Shown here one piece after another: positions 36,239 through 43,680 of a stretch of DNA of 64,000 bases. The stretch's first letter is position 1. Each line of letters begins with the position of its first letter. The stretch is taken from assembly GCF_029392075.1 (NCBI RefSeq), contig NZ_CP113929.1:1922001-1986000 (forward strand), read 5' to 3'. A program made the translations under genes and the position numbers. The DNA comes from Bifidobacterium sp. ESL0704. GTDB taxonomy: Bacteria > Actinomycetota > Actinomycetes > Actinomycetales > Bifidobacteriaceae. The notes under the pieces are model-generated. The model had not been told where the DNA came from. It searched no databases and saw nothing but the letters and a program-made list of their open reading frames with translations.

Positions 36239-37321
36239 TCAGGCGATGCCGTCATCCTTCAGCGTCTGGCAGACTTCGATGACCTTGTCGTTGGCCTCTT
36301 TCTCGCCGATGGAAATGCGGATGCCCTCGCCGTCGAAGACGCGGGTTGAAAGACCGGCAGCCTTGAAACGAGCCTCGGCTTCGGCGGTCTTGGACCCAAG
36401 CGGTAGCCAGAAGAAGTTCGCGTACGGCTCCGGGAAGTCCCAGCCCTGCCCGCGCAGCGCACGCACGATACGTCCACGTTCACCGATCAGCGCCTGCACG
36501 CGTTCCATCAGCTCGTCCTTGGCCTCAAGCGAGGCGACGGCGGCGACCTGTGCGGTCTGCGTGACGCCGAACGGAATCGACATCTTGCGCATGCCGGCGG
36601 CCACGTCCGGTGCCGCGATGCCATAGCCGATACGCAGCCCGGCCAGACCATAGGCCTTGGAGAACGTATGCGCCACAACGATGTTCGGATATTCGCGATA
36701 AAGCTTCATCGCCACGCTGGTGTCCGGATCGGTGTTGAAGTGGATATAGGCTTCGTCGAAAAGCACGATGACGTCGCTGGGAACCGCCTTCATCAGGCGG
36801 CGCGCGTCGGCGTCGGAAACCGACGAGGAAGTCGGGTTGTTCGGGTTGTTGACGATGATCATGCGGGTCTTGCTGTTGATCGCGGCGATCATCGCGTCGA
36901 TATCGTGGCCGCCGTCGGGACGGTTGGCGATCTGGACGCTCGTCGCACCCGCGCCGGAAACGATGATCGGATACGCCTCGAAGCTGCGCCACGGATAAAT
37001 CACCTCGTCACCGGGACCGGCCAGCAGGTCGACCAGCTGGGTGATGACCTCGGTGGATCCGCAACCGAGCACGATTTCGGCGGGATCGACCTCATAATCC
37101 TTGGCAAGCCTGCTGACGACCTGCCAGCCGGACATATCCGGATAGCGGTTGATACGGTCGAGCGCCTGGTCTTCGATGGCCTTCTGGACGCTGGGCAGCG
37201 GCGGATAAGGATTCTCGTTGCTGGAGATCTTGAACGAACGCTGGCCCGAAACCGCTGGAGCCGGCTTGCCTTGCTTGTAGGCGGGAATGGTATCGACGAT
37301 GGCACGATGTTTGAAAGTCAT
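36239..37321 (-). CDS. hisC: Histidinol-phosphate aminotransferase
   Basis: A 360-residue PLP enzyme of the HisC group, converting imidazole acetol phosphate to histidinol phosphate; similar enzymes can act on aromatic amino acids. Blocks: KISSNENPYPPLPSVQKAIE, IVLGCGSTEVITQLVDLLAG, NNPNNPTSS, LFDEAYIHF, and TFSKAYGLAGLRIGYG with the PLP lysine. It is not in a his operon here, so the aromatic-aminotransferase alternative should be kept open. The start is the ATG at 37321. Confidence 0.85.
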   Translation of the reverse strand: MTFKHRAIVDTIPAYKQGKPAPAVSGQRSFKISSNENPYPPLPSVQKAIEDQALDRINRYPDMSGWQVVSRLAKDYEVDPAEIVLGCGSTEVITQLVDLLAGPGDEVIYPWRSFEAYPIIVSGAGATSVQIANRPDGGHDIDAMIAAINSKTRMIIVNNPNNPTSSSVSDADARRLMKAVPSDVIVLFDEAYIHFNTDPDTSVAMKLYREYPNIVVAHTFSKAYGLAGLRIGYGIAAPDVAAGMRKMSIPFGVTQTAQVAAVASLEAKDELMERVQALIGERGRIVRALRGQGWDFPEPYANFFWLPLGSKTAEAEARFKAAGLSTRVFDGEGIRISIGEKEANDKVIEVCQTLKDDGIA

Positions 37322-37534
37322 AACGGCATTGTAAGTCGCAACAAGAGATATTGCACATTTTACGTTTTATTTCAAGACGGAATGCCACGAATCCAAAACC
37401 TTGCACGAAAACGGAGGCCCGGCCATCCGCCTATCAGAACATTTCCGGCAAACGAAAGGGAGCTTTGGCCGTTGACGTCCAAGCCATGCTGTCGCCCTTG
37501 CCGGCACACCCTATGCGACAACCCTGTTCAAACA

Positions 37535-37573
37535 ACGATGCGCCCCAACCGCAGAAGGGTTGGGGCGCATCGT
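37535..37573 (-). terminator. Terminator after groES
   Basis: ACGATGCGCCCCAACC (37535-37550) pairs perfectly over 16 bp with GGTTGGGGCGCATCGT (37558-37573) with a 7-nt loop, 25 nt past the groES stop. There is no strong T-run. The rest of 37322-37534 shows no gene. Confidence 0.75.
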
Positions 37574-37597
37574 ATGAAATGTATGCGAAAGCGGCAA

Positions 37598-37891
37598 TCA
37601 GTTCAGGATCGCGAGTACGTCGCGGGCACCGACGATGAGGTAATCCTCACCCTTGTAGTGCACTTCGGTGCCGCCATACTTGGAATAGAGCACCTTGTCC
37701 CCGACCTTGACATCCATCGGGATGCGCTTGCCGTTGTCGTCACGACGACCCGGGCCGACGGCCAGAATCTCGCCCTGCTGCGGCTTCTCCTTGGCGTTGT
37801 CCGGAATGTAGAGACCGGATGACGTCTGCGTCTCCGCTTCGGCTTGCTTCACGATAATCTTGTCTTCCAACGGTGTAAGTGAGATCGACAC
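37598..37891 (-). CDS. groES: Co-chaperonin GroES
   Basis: The 97-residue lid of the GroEL chaperonin. It has [20 protein letters not shown], the mobile-loop [20 protein letters not shown] and [20 protein letters not shown], ending DVLAILN. A perfect CIRCE operator lies upstream. GroEL is not next to it; the strong terminator shows groES is monocistronic, which is usual in bifidobacteria. Confidence 0.97.
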   Translation of the reverse strand: MSISLTPLEDKIIVKQAEAETQTSSGLYIPDNAKEKPQQGEILAVGPGRRDDNGKRIPMDVKVGDKVLYSKYGGTEVHYKGEDYLIVGARDVLAILN

Positions 37892-37997
37892 TGTGGACCT
37901 CCTCTTTCTTAAGTGAGAGTGTTATTTCTCGCGCGAGGACACCGCTTTCAGAGGCTGACGATCACTTTCGGCACCGTCCCTTTGCGCTTACCTGTCT

Positions 37998-38039
37998 ATC
38001 GTAGCGCGAAAATTAGCACTCTGCCAACCCGAGTGCTAA
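37998..38039 (-). promoter_or_regulatory. HrcA-type CIRCE operator and groES promoter
   Basis: TTAGCACTC (38013-38021), nine bases, and GAGTGCTAA (38031-38039) form a perfect CIRCE element, the HrcA heat-shock repressor site. On the minus strand TTGGCA (38022-38027) lies inside it and TACGAT (37998-38003) follows after 18 bp, so HrcA would cover the -35 box. The remaining 230 bp up to 38269 hold no gene. Confidence 0.95.
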
Positions 38040-38269
38040 CGCTCTCAGTGAAACCTTCACATTTGGACCCGATACTGTTGAAATTCCTGCGAATAATCCC
38101 GCAATCCATGCGTGCCCAACGACGAAAACGGAATCCAGAGACCCGTACGGAGCAGGTTAACCCACAGGCCGGCAAACAACCGATTCGACCAATCAGCAAG
38201 CCACGAAGCCTGTGCGCCTACGCAGACAAGGCACTCGAGTCCACTCCTCGCGCCGATCGATACCGGCGC

Positions 38270-39913
38270 TCAGACGTTCCTGCGTTCAAGAATCTTTTCC
38301 AACCCGGTTCCCAAAGAATCCGAAGATTTCGCAGGAGCTTCCGTATCCGCAGAGACTTCCGAGGCGTGGAACTTCTCAGGATCGTTGGTATAGCCCGTCT
38401 TTTCTCCCTGTTTCTTGCCATTGCGCTGGGCGAGCGTGTGCCCGCGCCTGGACGCGGCCCGAGCCCGCTTGCGGTTCTTCATGGAAATCAGCTTGCTCGC
38501 TTGCTCTTGTGCGTGACCTGTTTCAGATACGGAGGTAGCGGAAAGCGCCCTGGCTGAACCGTCTGGCTTGTTCTCGGAGGCTTGAGCCGACGATTCCTTG
38601 GCCTGCTTTGACGCCGACGAAGAGCTATCCGCCGAGCCTTTCTCCATCGCCTCAGCCTTGGCGACCTGACGTGTGGATTTGATTTCCAGACTCTCCGGCT
38701 CTTCGCTTTTGACGTCCACGCCATTGCGTGGCGCACCGAGCGAGAACGAAATAAGATCCTGGTTCGGAGCCAGATCGACCACATCCAAAGCCTGCGCCGG
38801 ATGAACCCGCTTCAGCTCATTGGTGGCATCGCTCGGCTCGACCTGTTGTTTCTTCGAGCGATAGTCGGCCTTGCCGGAAGCGTGAGCGTTCGCGGCCGCA
38901 TCATCTTGACGACGGTTGGCAGGCTTAGACGTCTTGCCGGTGTTCTTTGCCGACGCAGAGGCGTCTGCCGCCTTCGGCTTCGAATGACATACGGAAACCG
39001 AGGGCGATTCGGTCTGAACCGCCGATTGGTTTTTGGCCTTGGAAGACTTCATCGCGTTGTCGGACTTGGTCTCGCCTTTCGCGGCTTTGCCCGTCGACTT
39101 GGAGGCTTTGACGGTATCTTCGTTCTTCGTACGCGATTCGGAAGCGGCGACGCTTTGGACGGACTCGGCCTTCGACTTGGAACGTCGGCTCTCAATACGT
39201 TCTTTTTCGGCCCGAGTCTGTTTGACCGCCTTCGCGATTTCCTGCTCAGCCATCAGTCCGGTGGGCTGCTCATCACTGGATACGGGTTTCATGGAATCTT
39301 CGTTGGCAACCCGGTTGTCGGTTTTGGCCGTCTGACCATTGGCAACGGCCGCAGAACGGCCACGCTGAGATTGACCGGCCTTGGCTTGCGCGGCACGTTT
39401 CACCTTGAGGTCACGTTCCCAAGCCCTGGCATGATTGGCCGTGCGCACGCCCAACGCCACGACCACCGCGAGCAATACCGCGGGAATCAAGGCAAACAGC
39501 GGACTGAACTTCAACGGGAAGGAAACGGCGAGAACCACAATCGTGACGAGAAGCAACGCCGCCGAAACGATGGCACGCCTGCGCGCCGCCTCACGCCGAA
39601 GCCTACGGATACGCGCGACTCTGGCACGTTCCTTCATGGCTTTCGCGGTTCGTGCAACCGATGCCCCCGATGGACTCGCGACAATACCTTTTCGCTCCGA
39701 TTGCATGACAATCCCTTTCGCCGAAGACTGGCGTTCATCACTAAAACGAGTACCGCTTTCGGCATCCACCAGATGCAACGACGGCGAGTACTTGTCCTCA
39801 CGATGCTCGACCACCTTTTTCATACTATCCACGGTGCGCCGCGGAAGCCAGCCGAGTAACAGGATAACGAGAATGACCAGCACAACAACACCGCTCACCC
39901 ACGCATAATCCAT
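38270..39913 (-). CDS. Membrane-anchored low-complexity protein
   Basis: A 547-residue protein of unknown function. Residues 1-22 form a membrane helix (WVSGVVVLVILVILLLGWLP) preceded by two residues, so the N-terminus is probably an anchor. Around residues 120-180 a very basic stretch (RARVARIRRLRREAARRRAI) is followed by two close hydrophobic helices. From about residue 200 on the chain is hydrophilic, rich in Ser, Lys, Ala and Glu without predicted folds (for example KSTGKAAKGETKSDNAMKSS). A similar layout is seen in some actinobacterial cell-envelope or division proteins, but no family is recognised. The start at 39913 gives the membrane helix at once; an upstream ATG exists at 40039. Confidence 0.6.
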   Translation of the reverse strand: MDYAWVSGVVVLVILVILLLGWLPRRTVDSMKKVVEHREDKYSPSLHLVDAESGTRFSDERQSSAKGIVMQSERKGIVASPSGASVARTAKAMKERARVARIRRLRREAARRRAIVSAALLLVTIVVLAVSFPLKFSPLFALIPAVLLAVVVALGVRTANHARAWERDLKVKRAAQAKAGQSQRGRSAAVANGQTAKTDNRVANEDSMKPVSSDEQPTGLMAEQEIAKAVKQTRAEKERIESRRSKSKAESVQSVAASESRTKNEDTVKASKSTGKAAKGETKSDNAMKSSKAKNQSAVQTESPSVSVCHSKPKAADASASAKNTGKTSKPANRRQDDAAANAHASGKADYRSKKQQVEPSDATNELKRVHPAQALDVVDLAPNQDLISFSLGAPRNGVDVKSEEPESLEIKSTRQVAKAEAMEKGSADSSSSASKQAKESSAQASENKPDGSARALSATSVSETGHAQEQASKLISMKNRKRARAASRRGHTLAQRNGKKQGEKTGYTNDPEKFHASEVSADTEAPAKSSDSLGTGLEKILERRNV

Positions 39914-39968
39914 GGTTTCAAGAATAGAGAGAGTTAGTGACTTTTTACACCCGTGTAATTCGCACGCG

Positions 39969-40616
39969 TCATACAAGCAGTCGTCGGGTGAAACCATGCG
40001 GCGCATCCTCCGCCAACAGACTATAGACGTCGTGGTCACGCCATTGATGGTGGATGTACATGCTTTTCAAGCGCGTGCCCTCGTGATGGGCCTGCAATTT
40101 CTGCGCCACCCTGCGAGAACGCCGGTTTTCCGGCAGCATTGATATCTCCAAACGATGAAGCCGCGGACCGTTTGGACTGAACATCGCCCAATCCGCCAAC
40201 ATCGCCGCCGCCAATGGCGCGATGCCGTGGCCGGCGTGACCCTGATCGACCCAGTACCCGATATTGCCGCAACGCGACGATCCGTAGCTGATGGCACCCA
40301 CGGAAATCTGGCCGATGATGTCCATCTGATATTCGATGACGAACAGCGCGCCGACCCCAAAGGCTTCGTCGCTACGCTGCCGTTGCAGCCACGTGTTGAA
40401 CGTCAAAGCGGGTCCATGCATCGGATCGTCGGAATCCCAGGGAGCAAGCCAGGCAGCGTTGCGTTGTCTGGCTTCGTTCCACGCCGCCTCGTCCTCCGCC
40501 ACCATCGGACGCAGACGAATCTGAATGGCGCCTTCGGGAGGCACGAGCTCGACCGGCATGGTGATGGCGTTGGGATTGGGGACAAACGCGTTGCGTAGCG
40601 AACGAAAGACTGACAC
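39969..40616 (-). CDS. GNAT family N-acetyltransferase (RimJ-like)
   Basis: A probable RimJ/RimL-type protein N-acetyltransferase. It contains IQIRLRPMVAEDEAAWNEAR, then GNIGYWVDQGHAGHGIAPLA (acetyl-CoA-binding loop) and HRLEISMLPENRRSRRVAQK, ending with YSLLAED. In actinobacteria such a gene is often found close to 5-formyl-THF cyclo-ligase and moaA/galU, and here the cyclo-ligase lies divergently 80 nt away. The start is uncertain: the GTG at 40616 is chosen because the leader from 40676 shows no similarity. Confidence 0.8.
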   Translation of the reverse strand: MSVFRSLRNAFVPNPNAITMPVELVPPEGAIQIRLRPMVAEDEAAWNEARQRNAAWLAPWDSDDPMHGPALTFNTWLQRQRSDEAFGVGALFVIEYQMDIIGQISVGAISYGSSRCGNIGYWVDQGHAGHGIAPLAAAMLADWAMFSPNGPRLHRLEISMLPENRRSRRVAQKLQAHHEGTRLKSMYIHHQWRDHDVYSLLAEDAPHGFTRRLLV

Positions 40617-40696
40617 ACGTTTATCATACCCATTCGAGTCTTGCCTATCCGGACATCGCCAATCATCGATGCACAACCGCCGCGTAGTATGAAACC

Positions 40697-41518
40697 ATGG
40701 GCAACGAATCCGAAAGCATCGATACGTTGAAACAGGGCATGCGGCGCAAGGCCATCGTCAGGCGCAAGCAAGTCGGCGAGTCCGAACGGGCGCAGGTCGG
40801 CGTGAGGCTGGGGGAACTCGGCGCATCATTTTTGAGCGGTCTGTCGGACGAAACGAACAGGTTCAACAGACCGGCAAGTCCAAACGGATCAAACGCGTCA
40901 AAGAGACCATATGGACCAGGTAGATCGGATGAATCGGATAAATCGGATAGCGAAGATTCGACGAGCGGCATCGAAAAGGTCAACGATGCCAACGGTTCCA
41001 ATGCTCTTTGCCATATCAAAGCCAACGGCGCGGCCTTTGACGTGAAGCCCGGAGACACCGCTGCCGCTTACATTTCGATGGGCACGGAGATACCGACGCT
41101 TGGATTGCTGGACCAACTGGTCAAGCGACGGCTGCGAGTACTGGTGCCACGGCTCGGCACAGGGCGCGACATCGGATGGAGCGAGTATGCCGGCGAATCC
41201 GCACTACGAGAGATGCCGCACACCGCAACGGGTGGGTTGAGGCCGGCGGAACCTGACGGCAGGGTTCTGGGGCCGCGAGCCCTTGCCGACGCAAAAATCG
41301 TCTTCATACCGGCTTTCGCCATCGATCTCGACGGCACTCGGCTGGGACGCGGCGGTGGTTGGTACGACCGAGTTCTCAGCCTTTGCCGCCCTGACGCGCT
41401 GAAGATCGGGATTTGCTGGGATTTTGAATTCATCGACCGCCACGACGCCGTGCCTCGAGAGATTCATGACATTGCGGTGGATGCCGTGATAACGGATAGA
41501 CGAATCATTACTATCTGA
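40697..41518 (+). CDS. 5-formyltetrahydrofolate cyclo-ligase with insertion
   Basis: Converts 5-formyl-THF to 5,10-methenyl-THF using ATP (fthC/ygfA family). The N-terminus LKQGMRRKAIVRRKQV, the central AAYISMGTEIPTLGLLDQLV, and the C-terminal GTRLGRGGGWYDRVLSLCR (the GRGGGxYDR signature) fix the family. At 273 residues it is about 80 longer than usual; the extra residues (about 45-115) form a Ser/Asn/Asp-rich insertion (SDESDKSDSEDSTSGIEKVN) between the first helix and the first strand. The gene is followed by a family B element. Confidence 0.85.
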   Translation: MGNESESIDTLKQGMRRKAIVRRKQVGESERAQVGVRLGELGASFLSGLSDETNRFNRPASPNGSNASKRPYGPGRSDESDKSDSEDSTSGIEKVNDANGSNALCHIKANGAAFDVKPGDTAAAYISMGTEIPTLGLLDQLVKRRLRVLVPRLGTGRDIGWSEYAGESALREMPHTATGGLRPAEPDGRVLGPRALADAKIVFIPAFAIDLDGTRLGRGGGWYDRVLSLCRPDALKIGICWDFEFIDRHDAVPREIHDIAVDAVITDRRIITI

Positions 41519-41556
41519 CAAAACGACAAGCGTTGGGCTTTGGTCGGAGCGTTCTC

Positions 41557-41666
41557 ATGCAGAGATAATCACGAAAACGGACCCGAAAATGTGATTATCA
41601 CTGTATCAGGCTAGTCAGTACAGAGATAATCACGTTTTCGGCTCGAATTATGTGATTATCTCTGCA
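41557..41666. repeat. Family B twin-hairpin element, copy 2
   Basis: ATGCAGAGATAATCAC (41557-41572) with GTGATTATCACTGTAT (41591-41606), then ACAGAGATAATCAC (41630-41643) with GTGATTATCTCTGCA (41652-41666). The second loop is only 8 nt and itself nearly self-complementary. It fills the gap between the cyclo-ligase and fmdB; the rest of 41667-41842 shows no gene. Confidence 0.9.
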
Positions 41667-41842
41667 TCGCACCACTTCGTAGGCGCCTCATCATGCTTTG
41701 GCCAATTGCCAAACCCCGGATCTTCACGCAACGCTTCCCTGCTGGAAGATGCCACAACTTCACCGGAAACGAACGAGCGTCAAGGCTGGGACTAGGATAT
41801 GAACAGTTGAATTGTTAAGCATTTATCTTTGTGGAGGGACCG

Positions 41843-42046
41843 TTGCCTACTTATCACTATCGTTGCAAGAACTGTGGATACGATTTCACCGAGCAGCAGT
41901 CATTCTCCGACGATCCCATTACCGTTTGCCCCAAATGCGGCGAAGAGCAGGTGCGCAAGGTCTATTCGGCGGTCCCCATCGAGTTCAAGGGACACGGCTT
42001 CTACCGCACCGATAAGGGAGGTTCGTCGTCTTCATCGAAGGAATAG
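41843..42046 (+). CDS. FmdB family zinc ribbon protein
   Basis: A 67-residue regulator-like zinc ribbon of the FmdB family: PTYHYRCKNCGYDFTEQQSF and ITVCPKCGEEQVRKVYSAVP contain two CxxC pairs, and FKGHGFYRTD follows as in the family. The C-terminus is a Ser-rich tail. The start is a TTG (41843-41845) with GGAGGG 5 nt upstream, chosen because family members begin MPTYxYxC; a GTG four codons earlier is part of the ribosome-binding site. Confidence 0.9.
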   Translation: MPTYHYRCKNCGYDFTEQQSFSDDPITVCPKCGEEQVRKVYSAVPIEFKGHGFYRTDKGGSSSSSKE

Positions 42047-42073
42047 GCGCTATTCGATTGGTTGAGCAACCCT

Positions 42074-42119
42074 GAGAAAGCCGGGGCTCGTTTTGATGCG
42101 AGCGCCGGTTTCGTGTTTT
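42074..42119 (+). terminator. Terminator after fmdB
   Basis: GAAAGCCGGGGCTCG (42076-42090) pairs with CGAGCGCCGGTTTC (42099-42112) with small mismatches around a loop of about 8 nt, followed by GTGTTTTA. It lies about 30 nt past the fmdB stop. The bases 42120-42319 show no further gene. Confidence 0.7.
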
Positions 42120-42319
42120 ATGCCTGCCAATCAAGAGTTCCGGGTCAACAATGATGTGCACGAATCAAGGTTTGGTCCGCAGTTCCGATTGATCGATAAG
42201 GTGGATAACTCGTTTTAGATCTCCACCGCGACACGCCCCGAATGTTGATAAGCCGTATCATCCGACCACAGTACCCGTTTTTGCCTCGGTAATTTGAGGT
42301 TCTGGTCCATCATGGAACC

Positions 42320-43144
42320 ATGAACCTTTTTCATCATGGAGACCATCAAGGTCTAAGCGTAAAGCAACCGACGCTCAGGCAACGGCGCACCATGCGTCAG
42401 ACGCGTACCGTGCTCGCGGCACTGTGTGTCGGGTTGGCCGTTTTCTTTGCCTTGCAGTCGATTTCCAGCAGCGTTGCCACTAAAACCGCCGTTACCGCCA
42501 CCCGTGCCATCAAACGCGGGCAGACCATCCGCGCCGATGACCTCAAAACCGTACAAATCGCCGACAGCCCTGCTTTGGCAAACGTGTTCGGCCCGGATGA
42601 CGACGTACAAGGACTCATAGCTCAAGTGGACATCGAAATCGGCAGCGTCATCTCCCGCCCCATGGCACGGGCCTCACCGGTGATCGGACACGGTTTGACC
42701 ACCATAGACGTCAAAATCAGTGGGTCCTCACAGACATTGATTGCCGGTGACAAAGTGTCGCTTGTCGGCAGCGGCGGATGCGGCGCCTTGCCGGATCCAT
42801 CCAATCAACACTCATCTGCAGGCCTGCACAGTGAAACCGATACGGCACCGATCAATCCGTCGACCGGAAACACTCTGGAAAACGGAGAATCGGCAGAAGG
42901 GAAAGCGAACAGCGGCGCAAGCATAGGCAACCCGGACAACGACGACTCGGGAATGCCAAATACGGCGACACCAACGCAGTCGGACGGGCAAACCTGCATG
43001 CTGGCCAGCCAGGCAACGGTCACTGGCAGCCCGCATCGCGATGACGGCGGCAATGTCACCACCCAGCTGGCCATGCCACCGCAGGATGCCGCCCGGATCA
43101 TGGCAGCGCAGGAACGCATGCCCATTATGGCCGCTAGGCTCTAG
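42320..43144 (+). CDS. SAF-domain protein, possible pilus-assembly (CpaB/RcpC-like)
   Basis: A 274-residue protein with one N-terminal membrane helix (VLAALCVGLAVFFALQSISS) and a following SAF domain (ATRAIKRGQTIRADDLKTVQ, GSVISRPMAR), the pattern of CpaB/RcpC Flp-pilus assembly proteins and of SAF-only relatives. After about residue 150 comes a hydrophilic stretch (NPSTGNTLENGESAEGKANS) and then a return to a folded end (QLAMPPQDAARIMAAQERMP). No tad pilus genes are in the window, so the role is uncertain. Confidence 0.75.
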   Translation: MNLFHHGDHQGLSVKQPTLRQRRTMRQTRTVLAALCVGLAVFFALQSISSSVATKTAVTATRAIKRGQTIRADDLKTVQIADSPALANVFGPDDDVQGLIAQVDIEIGSVISRPMARASPVIGHGLTTIDVKISGSSQTLIAGDKVSLVGSGGCGALPDPSNQHSSAGLHSETDTAPINPSTGNTLENGESAEGKANSGASIGNPDNDDSGMPNTATPTQSDGQTCMLASQATVTGSPHRDDGGNVTTQLAMPPQDAARIMAAQERMPIMAARL

Positions 43145-43409
43145 CCCAACAATATCAACCACAGAGGGCAGGGCTATCAGATATCAACGAACGATAGGAG
43201 CACAACATCGACGAAGCAACATCGACGAACCGAGAAACCATCGACATCGGCTACAGGCATTCATCACAACGAAACTTACGATGAGACATTTTACGATGGC
43301 CGAGTCCAAGGAAGGAAACAGGAATGAAACGGTACGATTGCGCATGAGCAGACAGTCCATGCGAGCCGTCAATGCAAGAGATCCACCGGACAAACACGAT
43401 TGCAGGACG
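43145..43409. other. Intergenic region without a recognised gene
   Basis: About 265 bp after the SAF-domain gene. A plus-strand open frame reads through it but shows no ribosome-binding site, family motif or codon pattern, so I do not call it a gene. Confidence 0.45.
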
Positions 43410-43447
43410 ATGCAAAAGGACGATGGCCGACTATCACCATCGCCCTT
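43410..43447 (-). terminator. Terminator of the FHA/helicase-like operon
   Basis: AAGGACGATGG (43416-43426) pairs with CCATCGCCCTT (43437-43447) with one mismatch, followed on the minus strand by TTTTGC. It lies 26 nt past the stop of the small ORF, supporting that ORF as the operon's last gene. Confidence 0.75.
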
Positions 43448-43473
43448 GAAATAATCATCCCGTAAATGTCGCG

Positions 43474-43680
43474 CTATTGGCTCCGCTCGCTGAAAATACC
43501 CCAGTGCGGGGGCAGCTCACGCAGGATGCGACTGTCATCATCCTGCTGCTTGCTGCCCCTCGGACGGCGATCTGACGGATCAGGCTCGACACCGTCGACA
43601 TCAAAACGTTCGCTGCCTTTGCGCACCACACGCCGATGGACACGCGACGAGCGACGGTTCGGATCATACGCTGCCGCCAT
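43474..43680 (-). CDS. Small basic protein at the end of the FHA/helicase-like operon
   Basis: A 68-residue protein (MAAAYDPNRRSSRVHRRVVR, then KGSERFDVDGVEPDPSDRRP) of unknown function, strongly charged, without membrane segments. Its ATG overlaps the stop of the preceding 1205-residue gene by one base (TGATG) and a terminator follows within 26 nt, so it looks like a translationally coupled third gene of the operon. It is called on context rather than family. Confidence 0.6.
   Translation of the reverse strand: MAAAYDPNRRSSRVHRRVVRKGSERFDVDGVEPDPSDRRPRGSKQQDDDSRILRELPPHWGIFSERSQ

Noticed and set aside
37913..38557. Plus-strand gene across the CIRCE operator
   Set aside because: It would run through the groES promoter and into the end of the opposite gene; composition is non-protein-like.
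43041..43454. Plus-strand gene after the SAF-domain gene
   Set aside because: Starts inside the preceding gene in another frame, has no motif and ends over the terminator of the opposing operon.
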